Source: Porphyrobacter sp.
Lineage (GTDB): Bacteria; Pseudomonadota; Alphaproteobacteria; Sphingomonadales; Sphingomonadaceae
Direction of reading: 5' to 3'
Assembly: GCA_027531395.1 (NCBI GenBank)
Contig: JAPZRO010000001.1
Coordinates: 62,001-126,000, forward strand
DNA length: 64,000 bases
Shown here in pieces: positions 37,025 to 46,539 of this stretch (positions within the stretch are counted from its first letter, which is position 1; each line of letters starts with the position of its first letter). The notes under the pieces were generated by a model, which was not told the origin of the DNA, did no database searches, and worked only from the letters and a program-made list of their open reading frames with translations. Made by a program: the position numbers and the translations under genes.

Positions 37025-39415
37025 CTAGAACGCGTAACGGGCGACGACCTGGAACACCGGCCCGGCGCGCTCGCTTTCGAGCTCGTATTCGTCGAAGTCG
37101 CGGTTCACCTGATCGGCGACGGTGTTGAACTTGTTGAAGTCCTCGTCCTTCGTGCCGTCAAGCAGGTTCGAGCCGACCGCGCGGATGGTGAAGCTGTCGC
37201 CGAAACGCTTTTCGATGAAAATTTCGAGATCCGCGCCGTAACGGGTGGTCACTTCCTCGCCCACCACGCGCCCGAAGGCCTTGCCCTGCTTGCGATAGGT
37301 CGCACCGAAGGCCGCGCCCCACGAAGGGATGTTCTGGATCGCGCCGAAGTTGTAGACATATTTCGACTGGTCGTTGAACCGGCGCTCGCCGAACTCGTCG
37401 GTGATGTTGCTGTCGAGCAGCGCGAGGTTCCCGAACACGCCGGTATCGGGCAGGCCGATGAAGGCGAGGCTGAACGAGGCGTCGAATTCGATCCCGTAGA
37501 CCTCGCCATTGCCGGTATTGCGCGGGGTGTAGACGAAGGTGCCCGCCCCTTCCGAACCCTGCACCGGCACGCCATTCGGGCCCAGCACGGTCGCCAGCTC
37601 GGTCAGATTGGTGACGTCGCGATAGAACACGTTGACGCCGATGATCCCGGTCTTGCCGATCTTGTGCTCGTAGCCTAGATCGCCGCCCCAAGCGGTTTCT
37701 GGTTCGAGCAGCGGGTTGCCAAGGAAGTCGTTGTCGCCAAGCTCGGCTTCGATCAGGCCGGGGGTGAGGAAGTCGAAGCGCGGGCGGCGCAGCGTGCGCG
37801 CACCCGACAGGGTGATGCGCCCGTCGCCAACCTCGATCTTCATCGAGGCCGACGGCAGGAATTCGTCATAGTCGTTGCTGATCGTGAAGCCGCCCACGAT
37901 ATCGGTGATGTCGAACTCGGTGTTCTCCCAGCGGATGCCGACTTCGAAGGTGAAGTTGTCGTATTCGCCTTCGAGCAGCGCGTAGAGGTCCTTGCGGCTC
38001 TCGCCGATGCGGGTGATCGTCTCGTTGAACGCCGGGAAGGTCGCCGGCGCGAATTCGCCCGGGTTGCGGGTGAACTGGTCATAGCCCTGGCGGTTGGCGG
38101 GCGTGAGGTTGAAGCGGCTGCGAACGTCCTGAAGGATGGTATCGCGGTCCTTGTCCTGCACGAAGCCGCCGATCGCGAATTCGAGGTTCTCGGACAGCTC
38201 GAACTCGTGCTCGAGGTTGAGGAACATCTCGGTGTCGTTGATGTCCAGCACCGTCAGGTCGCCGGTGAAGCGCGGGTTCGAACGGTCGAAGTCGACCTCG
38301 TATTCGAACTCGTCCTGGAAATCGTCGAAGCTCGAATAGCCGACCCGCAGCTGGGTCTCGCCGAGGCTCCATTCGTGATCGAGCTTGGCGATGATCGCCC
38401 AGCTTTCGGTGGTGATGTCGTTGACGTTGGCGTTGTCGGTCAGGAGGTTGCCCGCCGGCGTGGCGCGCACCGGGCCGTTGATCGCGGTCGGATCATTATA
38501 TTCGAACGAGCGCTCGTCCTCGGTGCGCTCGGTGCGCACGAAATTGCCGAGCAGTTCGAACTCGGTGGTCTCGGTCTCGATCCCCCAGCTGGCGTTGAAG
38601 GCATAGTCGGTGCCGTCGCGCACGTCGGTCTGGTCTTCGCGGTTGTCGAAGTCGTCGGTCGCGAAGTTCGGGTTGTTCTCGGGGGAGTCGCCGTAGCGCA
38701 GGCTCGACTTTTCCTTCGGGTTGTAACGGCCCTGAACGTTGGCGCCGATCAGCACGCGCCCGCCGGCCAGTTCGCCGCCGTAGTAGAAGCCGCCCGAAGG
38801 CTTGAATTCGCCATCGTCGAAGAACAGCCCGCCCGCGCGCAGGTAGCCGCCGTCGAGCGCGAAGCCGTCACGCAGCTTGATGTTGAGCGAGCCCGCCACC
38901 GCATCGCCGGTGCGGCGCGCGGAGGAGGAGCGCACGATCTCGACCTGCTCGATCAGTTCGGCCGGGATGCGGTCGAGGAAGAAGGAACGGTCGGACTGGC
39001 CGCCCGGCACGCGCTCGCCGTTGATCAGGATCTGGGTGTAGCCCGGATCGAGACCGCGCAGGCGCGCGCCGTCGCTTTCGATCACGTCCGACAGGAAGGT
39101 GACGCCCGGCACGCGCTTGAGCGCATCGCCAGCGGTCAGCGGTTCGAAGCGCTGGAAGTATTCCTCGTCATAGACCAGCACCGGCTCGGCCGCGTCGGAG
39201 CGGTTGCGGAAGCCGATATTGCCCTGAACCACGATTTCCTTGGCGGTCTGGACCTTGTCGTCCTCGCTCTCCTCGGTCTCGGCGATCGCGCCGCCCGACT
39301 GGACGGCGGTGGCGAGCGCCTGCGGGTCGGCAGCTTCGGCAGCGAAGACCGGCGCGGCGGTAGTGGCAGTGAGCGCCACGGCGGCGCTGCCAAGCAGAAG
39401 GCGGGTGCGGATCAT
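37025..39415 (-). CDS. TonB-dependent receptor of the phytase/phosphatase operon
   Basis: A 796-residue outer membrane receptor. The ATG at 39415 follows CAGGGGAATACTGC and gives a normal signal peptide (AAPVFAAEA). A TonB-box-like EIVVQG is followed by the plug (AGDALKRVPGVTFL, LRGLDPGYTQILINGERVPGG, EQVEIVRSSSARRTGDAVAGSLNI) and the 22-stranded barrel ending VFQVVARYAF. It is the first gene of the operon with phytase and PhoX genes, so an organophosphate such as phytate is the likely cargo. It sits directly behind a putative PhoB box array. Confidence 0.92.
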   Translation of the reverse strand: MIRTRLLLGSAAVALTATTAAPVFAAEAADPQALATAVQSGGAIAETEESEDDKVQTAKEIVVQGNIGFRNRSDAAEPVLVYDEEYFQRFEPLTAGDALKRVPGVTFLSDVIESDGARLRGLDPGYTQILINGERVPGGQSDRSFFLDRIPAELIEQVEIVRSSSARRTGDAVAGSLNIKLRDGFALDGGYLRAGGLFFDDGEFKPSGGFYYGGELAGGRVLIGANVQGRYNPKEKSSLRYGDSPENNPNFATDDFDNREDQTDVRDGTDYAFNASWGIETETTEFELLGNFVRTERTEDERSFEYNDPTAINGPVRATPAGNLLTDNANVNDITTESWAIIAKLDHEWSLGETQLRVGYSSFDDFQDEFEYEVDFDRSNPRFTGDLTVLDINDTEMFLNLEHEFELSENLEFAIGGFVQDKDRDTILQDVRSRFNLTPANRQGYDQFTRNPGEFAPATFPAFNETITRIGESRKDLYALLEGEYDNFTFEVGIRWENTEFDITDIVGGFTISNDYDEFLPSASMKIEVGDGRITLSGARTLRRPRFDFLTPGLIEAELGDNDFLGNPLLEPETAWGGDLGYEHKIGKTGIIGVNVFYRDVTNLTELATVLGPNGVPVQGSEGAGTFVYTPRNTGNGEVYGIEFDASFSLAFIGLPDTGVFGNLALLDSNITDEFGERRFNDQSKYVYNFGAIQNIPSWGAAFGATYRKQGKAFGRVVGEEVTTRYGADLEIFIEKRFGDSFTIRAVGSNLLDGTKDEDFNKFNTVADQVNRDFDEYELESERAGPVFQVVARYAF

Positions 39416-39480
39416 TGCAGTATTCCCCTGTATTCGCCCGCTAGGCGGGACGTTGTCGGGGCGGCGATTAATCCTGGGGC

Positions 39481-39520
39481 GTGACGGCTGCGCGACCGCG
39501 CGGTGACGGATCAATGACGC
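39481..39520 (-). promoter_or_regulatory. Putative PhoB (Pho box) array
   Basis: On the minus strand, which is the coding strand of the TonB receptor, four 7-mers follow each other at exactly 11-bp period: GCGTCAT (39520-39514), CCGTCAC (39509-39503), CGGTCGC (39498-39492) and CCGTCAC (39487-39481). The PhoB consensus is CTGTCAT repeated with the same 11-bp period and the same orientation. A -10-like GGATTAAT follows about eight bases after the last unit. Binding is inferred from spacing and resemblance. Confidence 0.65.
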
Positions 39521-39615
39521 GCACAGGTGTTGCGCAAATGCCGCAAATTGGAGAGCTAGCGCGCGACGCGCCAAGCGCCTAGCAACAGGCAAAAGACCAG
39601 CAGGAGAGGACAGGG

Positions 39616-40410
39616 ATGAAGATCGAACCGGGCATGGCCGCGGTGGTGACCGGCGGCGCGAGCGGGCTGGGCAAGGCGAGCGCCAAGGCCTTTGCCGATG
39701 CCGGCATGAAGGTCGCCATCTTCGACATCAACGACGAGGCCGGGGAGGCCCACGCGAAGGACATCGGCGGCACCTTCCACCATGTCGACATCATGGACGA
39801 GGCGAGCGTCGAGGCCGGTTTCGCCGCCGCCCGCGCCGCCCACGGGCAGGAGCGCGTGACGCTGCACTGCGCGATGGCGAGCCGGCGCGGCAAGACGCTG
39901 GGCTGGGACAAGGAGAGCGGGCAGTATAAGCGCCTCTCGACCGAGGACTACGCCTTCGGGGCCGAGGGCATTCTGGTAGCCAGCTACCGCGTCGCCTCGA
40001 TTTCGGCGCTGGGCATGGCCAATGCCGATCCGGTGAACGCGGATGGCGAGCGCGGGGCGATCATCCTCACCGCCAGCGTCGCGGCGCAGGACGGGCAGAT
40101 CGGGCAGGTGATCTACGGCAGCTGCAAGGCGGGGGTGAACGGCCTCGTCTTGCCGATGGCGCGCGACCTGATGGACCTCGGCATCCGCGTGAACTCGGTC
40201 ATGCCGGGCATCTTCGCCACCCCGCTGATGCTGGGGATGAAGGACCGCAACCCGCCGATGTGGGCGCAATTGAACGCCAGCGTCCCCTTCCCCAAGCGCC
40301 TCGGCGAACCCGAGGAGTTTGCGTCGCTGGTGCTCGAGATCGCCCGCAACAGCTACATCAACGGCCACCAGTTCCGCCTCGACGGCGCAATCCGGATGCC
40401 CCCGAAGTAA
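39616..40410 (+). CDS. Short-chain dehydrogenase/reductase
   Basis: A 264-residue NAD(P)-dependent SDR. The cofactor motif VVTGGASGLGKASA is at residues 10-23, an acidic DINDEAG after strand 2 suggests NAD preference, and the catalytic Tyr and Lys are in VIYGSCKAG (YxxxK). The usual NNAG is replaced by a CAMAS segment. The ATG follows GGAGAGGACAGGG. It is 33 bp upstream of a zinc alcohol dehydrogenase on the same strand, and the two may act on one alcohol or ketone. Confidence 0.88.
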   Translation: MKIEPGMAAVVTGGASGLGKASAKAFADAGMKVAIFDINDEAGEAHAKDIGGTFHHVDIMDEASVEAGFAAARAAHGQERVTLHCAMASRRGKTLGWDKESGQYKRLSTEDYAFGAEGILVASYRVASISALGMANADPVNADGERGAIILTASVAAQDGQIGQVIYGSCKAGVNGLVLPMARDLMDLGIRVNSVMPGIFATPLMLGMKDRNPPMWAQLNASVPFPKRLGEPEEFASLVLEIARNSYINGHQFRLDGAIRMPPK

Positions 40411-40443
40411 GTCACTTCCCTGCCACTCGCGAGGAGAGAGCGC

Positions 40444-41517
40444 ATGGCTACCCAGACCAACGAGTATCCCACCCGTGCCTATGGCGCGACGGCGCCAGAC
40501 AGCGGGGTCGGGCCGATGCAGATCACCCGCAGGGGCCTGCGCCATGACGATGTGCTGATCGAGATCACCCATTGCGGCATCTGCCACTCCGATCTGCACT
40601 CGGCGCGCAACGACTGGGGCGGGACGGTCTATCCGATCGTGCCGGGCCACGAGATCGTCGGCATCGTCAGCGCGGTCGGCGAGAGCGTCACCCGCCACAA
40701 GGTCGGCGACCGGGTGGCGATCGGCTGCATGGTCGATTCGTGCATGGAGTGCCGCCACTGCGAGGCCGATCTCGAACAATACTGCCTGTCGGGCGGGATG
40801 ACCGGCACCTATAACGGCAAGGACCGGCGCGACGGCTCGCCCACTTATGGCGGCTATTCCGAAAGGATCGTCGCGCGCGAGGAGTTCGTGCTCAAGGTGC
40901 CCGACAGCCTGCCGCTGGCCGAAGCCGCGCCGTTGCTGTGCGCCGGGATCACCTCCTACTCGCCGCTTCGCACCTGGAAGGTCGGCCCGGGCAGCAAGGT
41001 CGCGGTCGCGGGGCTCGGCGGGCTCGGGCACATGGGGGTCAAGCTCGCGGCGGCGATGGGCGCGGAGGTGACCGTGCTCTCCCGCAGCGAAAGCAAGCGC
41101 GCCGATGCAGAGAAGCTCGGCGCCCACGCCTTCCTCAACACCTCCGACAAGGACGCGATGAAAGCCAAGCGCGGCTATTTCGACATGGTGCTCAACACCA
41201 TTCCGGTGCGCCATGATGTCACGCCCTATCTCCACCTGCTGCGGATCGACGGAGTGCAGGTGCTGGTCGGGATGATCGACATGATGCCCGAAGTGCACAC
41301 CGGGGTGCTGCTCGGCCGCAAGGTGCTGACCGGCAGCGGGATCGGCGGGCTGGCCGAGACACAGGAGATGCTCGACTTCTGCGCCACGCATAACATCCTG
41401 CCCGACATCGAGATGATCGCGATGCAGGACATCCAGACCGCCTATGACCGGATGGAAGCCAGCGACATCAAGTATCGCTTCGTGATCGACATGGAGAGCC
41501 TGCGCAGCGGAGAGTGA
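40444..41517 (+). CDS. Zinc alcohol dehydrogenase of the cinnamyl-alcohol-dehydrogenase (YahK/AdhC-like) type
   Basis: A 357-residue medium-chain dehydrogenase. Catalytic zinc ligands are in CGICHSDLH and GHEIVG; the structural zinc lobe is complete (CMVDSCMECRHCEADLEQYC). The nucleotide-binding loop is VAGLGGLGHMGVKLA, and LSRSESKR after it favours NADP(H). This subgroup reduces a broad range of aldehydes. A ribosome binding site GAGGAGAG precedes the start. The gene is likely co-transcribed with the SDR. Confidence 0.93.
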   Translation: MATQTNEYPTRAYGATAPDSGVGPMQITRRGLRHDDVLIEITHCGICHSDLHSARNDWGGTVYPIVPGHEIVGIVSAVGESVTRHKVGDRVAIGCMVDSCMECRHCEADLEQYCLSGGMTGTYNGKDRRDGSPTYGGYSERIVAREEFVLKVPDSLPLAEAAPLLCAGITSYSPLRTWKVGPGSKVAVAGLGGLGHMGVKLAAAMGAEVTVLSRSESKRADAEKLGAHAFLNTSDKDAMKAKRGYFDMVLNTIPVRHDVTPYLHLLRIDGVQVLVGMIDMMPEVHTGVLLGRKVLTGSGIGGLAETQEMLDFCATHNILPDIEMIAMQDIQTAYDRMEASDIKYRFVIDMESLRSGE

Positions 41518-41779
41518 TCGGGCGCGCACCCCCCGCAAACGACGGATTCCGGTCCGCCGCACTTGTGTGCAAGTGATGCAATCATGACACGCAATTTGAT
41601 AATGTGGAGCCGCGCCTTCACATAACCTTTGTGCGCACCTGCAACATTTGTATGATTGTCGAACGCGACGGGAGCCAGATTCGTGCGCGACACCGCCTCG
41701 GCGGGTTGGTCGACAAGGATAACAGGCCCTGCGCGGCACGCAGGTGGAACGATCCAATCCTCTTCATGGAGCGTTCCTT

Positions 41780-42718
41780 ATGTCCATCCGTTTTGCCTCG
41801 GCGCTCTCAGCCGTCGCTCTCGCGGCCACCCTTTCCACCCCTGCCTTTGCCGGGGAGACGGAAAATGCCGCACCCGCCATCGAGCAAGAAACCGTCGCCG
41901 AAGACGATAGCGCCGCCACGCTGCGCGCGATCGAGCCGGTTGACCTCGCCACCGCCAACAAGGCCGAAGACGACACTCCGGCGATCACCATCTCCGGCGC
42001 TGCCACCCTGACCTCGGACTACCGCTTCCGCGGCGTCTCGCAGTCGGACGAAGGCATGGCCGTGCAGGGCGGCATCACCGTCACCCACGAAAGCGGCTTC
42101 TACGTCGGCGCATGGGGTTCGAACCTTGCCGGCTGGGGCACCTTCGGCGGCGCCAACATGGAGCTCGATCTGATCGCCGGCTACAAGTTCGGGATCGGTG
42201 AAGGCACGCTCGACACCGGCCTCGTGTGGTACATGTACCCGAGCGGCGCGGACACCACCGACTTCGCCGAACTCTACGCCAAGCTCTCGGGCAGCGTCGG
42301 CGGCCTCGGCCTGACGGCGGGTGTCGCCTACGCGCCCAAGCAGGAAGCGCTGGGCAATGCCTTCCCGGTCGGCGCTCCGGCCGATCCGGGCGACAAGGAA
42401 GACAACCTCTACCTCTCGGGCGATGCCACCTACGGGATCAGCGGCGCGCCGATCACCCTGAAGGCCCACATCGGCTATTCGGACGGCAACCCCGGCCTTG
42501 GCCCCAACGGCACCAGCGTCGCGCCGACCGGCACCTATCTCGACTGGTCGCTGGGCGTGGACATCGTGCCGATCTCGGGCCTGACCCTGTCGGCCGCCTA
42601 TGTCGACACCGACATCTCGGAAGCCGAAGCCAACCTCATCCGTCCGAACTTCGCCACGCTGGCGGGCAATTCGATCTCGGATGCGACCGTGGTGTTCTCG
42701 GTCACCGCTTCGTTCTGA
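41780..42718 (+). CDS. TorF-family putative porin
   Basis: A 312-residue outer membrane protein of the TIGR02001/TorF type. The signal peptide ends STPAFAGE, then an Ala/Glu/Asp-rich spacer runs to about residue 70, and the barrel begins ISGAATLTSDYRFRGVSQSDEGMAVQGGITVTHESGFYVGAWGSN, the signature of the family, and ends VVFSVTASF. It is probably strongly expressed, as a long hairpin terminator lies immediately downstream. The upstream 262-bp region has no recognised operator. Confidence 0.9.
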   Translation: MSIRFASALSAVALAATLSTPAFAGETENAAPAIEQETVAEDDSAATLRAIEPVDLATANKAEDDTPAITISGAATLTSDYRFRGVSQSDEGMAVQGGITVTHESGFYVGAWGSNLAGWGTFGGANMELDLIAGYKFGIGEGTLDTGLVWYMYPSGADTTDFAELYAKLSGSVGGLGLTAGVAYAPKQEALGNAFPVGAPADPGDKEDNLYLSGDATYGISGAPITLKAHIGYSDGNPGLGPNGTSVAPTGTYLDWSLGVDIVPISGLTLSAAYVDTDISEAEANLIRPNFATLAGNSISDATVVFSVTASF

Positions 42719-42742
42719 TCGCAGACCGGTAGTTTGCAGGAG

Positions 42743-42781
42743 GGGGCGCTTCGCCAAGGCGGCGGAGCGCCCCTTTACTTT
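42743..42781 (+). terminator. Rho-independent terminator after the porin gene
   Basis: GGGGCGCTTCGCC (42743-42755) pairs with GGCGGAGCGCCCC (42761-42773) through one G-U pair, with loop AAGGC and the trailing TTTACTTT. It lies 25 bp after the porin stop and before the acylase gene. Confidence 0.9.
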
Positions 42782-42840
42782 GCCCGGCATCCCGATAGGT
42801 TTCTTCCCACAACCGGATAACGGTGGACGGGAGAGGAATG

Positions 42841-45108
42841 ATGAAGCGGATCGGAATCCTTGCAGCGGGCTGCGCTGCCGTGCTGGCCGCGCCTGCGCTC
42901 CACGCCAAGCCCCGCTACGATGCGACCATCACCCGCACCACCTACGGCATCCCGCATATCGAGGCGCGTGACTGGCGCGGGGTCGGCTACGGGGTCGCCT
43001 ATGCCTATGCGCAGGACAACCTGTGCCTGCTGGCCGAGGAATTCGCGACCGTCGCGGGCGAACGCTCGCGCCACTGGGGGCCGGAGGCGAAGGCAACGCT
43101 CGGGTTCCAAGAGGTCGACAATCTGTCTTCCGACGTGTTCTTCCGCGCGGTGATCGATCTGCCCACCCTGCGCGAGGGCGCCAAGACCCTGCCCGCCCGC
43201 GCGCAGGACCTGATGGCCGGCTATGTCGCGGGCTATAACCGCTTCCTGCGCGACGCCGGACCCGATGGCATCCCGGCCGAATGCCGCGGCAAGGCCTGGG
43301 TGCGACCGATCACCAGCGACGACATGCTGCGCCTCAACGAAAAGCAGATGCTGCTGGCTAGCTCGCTCAATCTCGCCCCCGCGATCGCCAACGCCGCCCC
43401 GCCGGGCGCGCCTGCGCCCAAGGTCGCGATTGCCATGCCCAACCCGAAGGAACTGGGCATGGGCAGCAACGGCTGGGCCTTCGGCGGCGACGTCACAGCC
43501 GACGGACGCGGGATGGTGATCGGCAATCCGCACTTCCCGTGGAAGGGCCCCAGCCGCTTCTGGCAGATGCACGTCAAGGGCCCCAAGGGCTACGAGGTGA
43601 TGGGCGTAGGATTGGCTGGAACGCCGATGCCGACGCTCGGCTTCAACAAGGACATCGCCTGGACCCACACCGTCACCGAGGCGCGCCACTTCACGCTCTA
43701 CCAGCTGGCGCTCGATCCGGCCGATCCCACCCGCTACATGGTCGACGGCAAGAGCGAGGCGATGTCCGCCGAGACCGTGACCGTGCCCATGCCCGATGGC
43801 CAGCCGGAGGTTTCCCGCACGCTCTGGTCCACCCGCTTCGGCCCGGTGTTCATCATCCCCGACCGCGGCATCGCCTGGAGCAAGCAGAGCGCCTTTGCCC
43901 TGATGGACGCCAACCGCGGCAACCAGCGCGGGATCGAGACCTGGCTGCGCATCGGCGAGGCCCGCAATGTCGGCGAGGTCAAGGCGGCGGTGAGCGAGAC
44001 GCTCGGCATTCCCTGGGTCAACACCATCGCCGCCGACCGCTTCGGCGATGCGCTTCACGCCGATGTCACCGCCGTGCCCAACGTGTCGGCAGCCAAGGTC
44101 AAGGCCTGCTCGACCCCGATCTCGGGCCTGTTCGCCGAGCTGGCGATCCTGCTCGACGGGTCGAAATCGGCCTGCGCCTGGGATGTGGCGGAAGGCACGC
44201 CGGTGCCGGGCCTGATGCCGGCGGGCGATCAGGCGGCGACGGTGGTGCGCAGCTACCTCACCAATTCCAACGATAGCTACTGGATCAGCAACCCGGCGAT
44301 GCCGCATCCCGAGCTGTCGCCGATCCTCGGCGATTACCGCACCGCGCGCACGCTGCGCACGCGCTCCAACTTCACCGAGACCGAAGCCAGCCTTGCAGCG
44401 GGCAAGCTCGATCACGCCCGCGCGGCGGCACTTGCCTTCGGCAACAAGAGCCTCGCCGCCGACCTCGCCATGCCCGAACTGCTGACCCTTTGCGCCAAGG
44501 CCGAAGGCGCAGCGGCGCGCGGCTGTGCGGCGCTGGCCAAGTGGGACCGGCGCTTCGAGGCCGACAGCCGCGGCGCGCGCCTGTTCCGCGCCTTCTGGCC
44601 GCAGGCCGAGCGGATCAAGGGGCTGTGGGCGGTGCCCTTCGATCCCGCGCAGCCCGTCACCACCCCGCGCGATCTGGCGACCGAGGGCGAGACCGGCACC
44701 AAGCTGCTCGAAGCCCTCGCCGCGACGGTCACCGCGATGGAGCAGGCGGGCCAGGCGCTCGATGCCCGCTGGGGAGACGAACAGCAGGTGATGGCGGGCA
44801 ACGACGCGATCCCGATCCACGGCGGTCCGGGCGGGCTCGGCATCCTCAACATGCAGGAATCCGACCGCGCGCCCAACGGCCGGCTCGTGCCGCGCCACGG
44901 GACGAGCTACATCCAGATCGTCGGCTTCGACGACAAGGGACCGGTCGCCGACGCAATCCTGAGCTACAGCCAGTCGACCAACCCCGCCTCGCCCCATGCC
45001 GCCGACCAGACCCGCGCCTATGCCGAGAAGCGCTGGCACCGCCTGCCGTTCCACCGCAAGGACATCCGCGCGCAGGCGATCGGCAAGGCGGTCCGCATCC
45101 GCGAGTAG
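42841..45108 (+). CDS. Penicillin/AHL acylase-family N-terminal nucleophile hydrolase
   Basis: A 755-residue periplasmic amidase expected to self-cleave into two chains. The signal peptide ends PALHAKP. The alpha chain starts RTTYGIPHIEARDWRGVGYGVAYAYAQDN and the beta-chain nucleophile is Ser209 in MGSNGWAFGG. Asn and Arg partners appear in YLTNSNDSYW and ERFG-like blocks. Relatives cleave acyl-homoserine lactones, penicillins or aculeacin; side-chain preference cannot be read. The second of two adjacent ATGs fits the AGAGGA site best. It is preceded by the porin terminator, so it has its own promoter. Confidence 0.88.
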   Translation: MKRIGILAAGCAAVLAAPALHAKPRYDATITRTTYGIPHIEARDWRGVGYGVAYAYAQDNLCLLAEEFATVAGERSRHWGPEAKATLGFQEVDNLSSDVFFRAVIDLPTLREGAKTLPARAQDLMAGYVAGYNRFLRDAGPDGIPAECRGKAWVRPITSDDMLRLNEKQMLLASSLNLAPAIANAAPPGAPAPKVAIAMPNPKELGMGSNGWAFGGDVTADGRGMVIGNPHFPWKGPSRFWQMHVKGPKGYEVMGVGLAGTPMPTLGFNKDIAWTHTVTEARHFTLYQLALDPADPTRYMVDGKSEAMSAETVTVPMPDGQPEVSRTLWSTRFGPVFIIPDRGIAWSKQSAFALMDANRGNQRGIETWLRIGEARNVGEVKAAVSETLGIPWVNTIAADRFGDALHADVTAVPNVSAAKVKACSTPISGLFAELAILLDGSKSACAWDVAEGTPVPGLMPAGDQAATVVRSYLTNSNDSYWISNPAMPHPELSPILGDYRTARTLRTRSNFTETEASLAAGKLDHARAAALAFGNKSLAADLAMPELLTLCAKAEGAAARGCAALAKWDRRFEADSRGARLFRAFWPQAERIKGLWAVPFDPAQPVTTPRDLATEGETGTKLLEALAATVTAMEQAGQALDARWGDEQQVMAGNDAIPIHGGPGGLGILNMQESDRAPNGRLVPRHGTSYIQIVGFDDKGPVADAILSYSQSTNPASPHAADQTRAYAEKRWHRLPFHRKDIRAQAIGKAVRIRE

Positions 45109-45618
45109 GCCGCGAACGCGCGGCGTCAGGCAGGGGGAAGGCTGCAGCGTGTGGGATCGCCCCGCGCAGGGTCGTCGGACCAATTCAGATGTCCGCTTAG
45201 CGCCACCACGCCGGATGGTGGGTAGCATGTCGATCGCCAGAAAGCGGACGAGGTCACCAGTCAGCCTGGACCGCTGAATTTGGGACTTAGCTGCCGATCT
45301 GGAAACTGGATCCGAACATCGGGTCTTGCCTAAAAGCCGACGTTTTGCCGTTAAGCGAGCTGGGCGACACGACCAAGCGAGCGGCCGTTGTCGGACTAGC
45401 GGCCCGCCGTTTTGCATGCATGAAGCTGCCGGAAGCGTCATTGCGATTTCAGAAAGGCGAACCAATCGGTTACCGCAGCGCATTCACGTGTTTGCGCCCT
45501 TCCAGACACAAGAAAGCACCGGCCTGCATACCCTGCCTCGCATGGCTGACGTGCGGCGTAGAGACCTGCCGATTCTGGGTGCGAGAACCACCCGCAATAT
45601 CGGTTGCACAGTGCGCCG
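45109..45618. other. Gene-free stretch of lower GC at the left border of the catabolic cluster
   Basis: These 510 bases hold no open frame that I can support: the short frames in it have no ribosome binding site, no recognised domain and mixed codon use. Base composition is visibly lower in GC than both sides. No terminal inverted repeats, tRNA fragment or integrase remnant was found. It may be decayed DNA at the edge of an inserted block. Confidence 0.5.
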
Positions 45619-46539
45619 TCAGGTCAGACTGACGCCCAGCGAAGTGGCGGCCTTGGTAATGAATTTGGTCACCTGCTGCCCGCCCTGCTCGTAAACCTCT
45701 GCCCCGTTCATATCGCTAATCACAGCGAACTGCGCGGCAACATTTTCCGGGGTGCAATCCTCGGGCGCGAGATAGATGCCGGCGGTTTCCATGATGACAG
45801 TGCGGGAAAAGCCCCCCGCAGTCGCATCGAGGATCACGCGGGAGGGCGCATCCTCGCTTACCAGATAGAGCAGGCCGGGGGTGACCGCCTCTGGCTCCAT
45901 CAGCTCGACGATTTTCGGCGGCAGCAGATCCCGCGTCATCTGCGTCGCAGCGCCCGGCGCGAGCGTGTTGACCCGGATGTTGTTCTTCGCGCCCTCGATG
46001 TGGAGCACGTTCATCAGGCCCACCACCGCCATCTTGGCCGCGCCGTAATTGGACTGGCCGAAATTGCCGTAGAGGCCGGAGGAGGAGCTGGTCATGCAGA
46101 TCCGCCCGTAATTCGCCGCCTTCATGTGCGGCCAGCACGCCATGGCGCAGATCGCCGAGCCCGTCAGGTGGACGCGGATCACTGCCTCCCAGTCGGCCAG
46201 CGTCATCTTGGCAAAGCTGGTATCGCGCAGGATCCCGGCATTGTTGACGAGGATGTCGGCGCTCCCCCAGTCGCGCACCGCCTTGGCAACCATGTCGGCG
46301 ACCTGTTGGGGATTGGCGACGTCCGCCCCGTGGGCCATCGCGGTACCGCCCGCCGCGCGGATCAGCGCGACGGTCTCCTCCGCCCCGGCGCTGGTGCCGC
46401 CATCGGGGCCGGAGCCGCCGCCATAGTCATTGACCACCACCTTGGCTCCGCGCGCGGCCAGCCCCAGCGCATGGCTGCGCCCGAGGCCCGCGCCCGCTCC
46501 GGTGACGATGGCGACGCGGTTGTCGAAACGAATGGTCAT
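45619..46539 (-). CDS. SDR 3-hydroxyacyl-CoA dehydrogenase-like (MFE-2/17beta-HSD4 type)
   Basis: A 306-residue SDR. The cofactor site is VAIVTGAGAGLGRSHALGLAARGAKVVVNDYGG, the NAD-type N-terminus of multifunctional enzyme 2; NNAG (VNNAGILRD), the catalytic Ser and YxxxK (NYGAAK) are in place. The C-terminal part includes the ILDATAGGFSRTVIMETAGIYL block found in this subgroup. It would oxidise a 3-hydroxyacyl-CoA in a beta-oxidation spiral. The start overlaps the upstream epimerase-like stop (ATGA). It is the last gene of the operon thiolase, extended SDR, SDR behind a TetR operator. Confidence 0.88.
   Translation of the reverse strand: MTIRFDNRVAIVTGAGAGLGRSHALGLAARGAKVVVNDYGGGSGPDGGTSAGAEETVALIRAAGGTAMAHGADVANPQQVADMVAKAVRDWGSADILVNNAGILRDTSFAKMTLADWEAVIRVHLTGSAICAMACWPHMKAANYGRICMTSSSSGLYGNFGQSNYGAAKMAVVGLMNVLHIEGAKNNIRVNTLAPGAATQMTRDLLPPKIVELMEPEAVTPGLLYLVSEDAPSRVILDATAGGFSRTVIMETAGIYLAPEDCTPENVAAQFAVISDMNGAEVYEQGGQQVTKFITKAATSLGVSLT

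Noticed and set aside
34739..37678. A 979-residue open frame on the plus strand across the PhoX and phytase genes
   Set aside because: It is antisense to two well-recognised genes, has no domain, and arises from the G/C-ending codons of the real genes.
39556..41757. A 733-residue open frame antisense to the SDR and alcohol dehydrogenase genes
   Set aside because: No recognisable domain, and the plus strand carries two textbook dehydrogenases with ribosome binding sites.
42775..45483. A 902-residue open frame antisense to the acylase gene
   Set aside because: Its sequence is Arg/His/Gly-rich without domains; the plus strand encodes a complete N-terminal nucleophile hydrolase.
45326..45694. 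A 122-residue frame in the gene-free junction region
   Set aside because: No ribosome binding site, no family resemblance, and it runs into the end of the SDR gene on the other strand.
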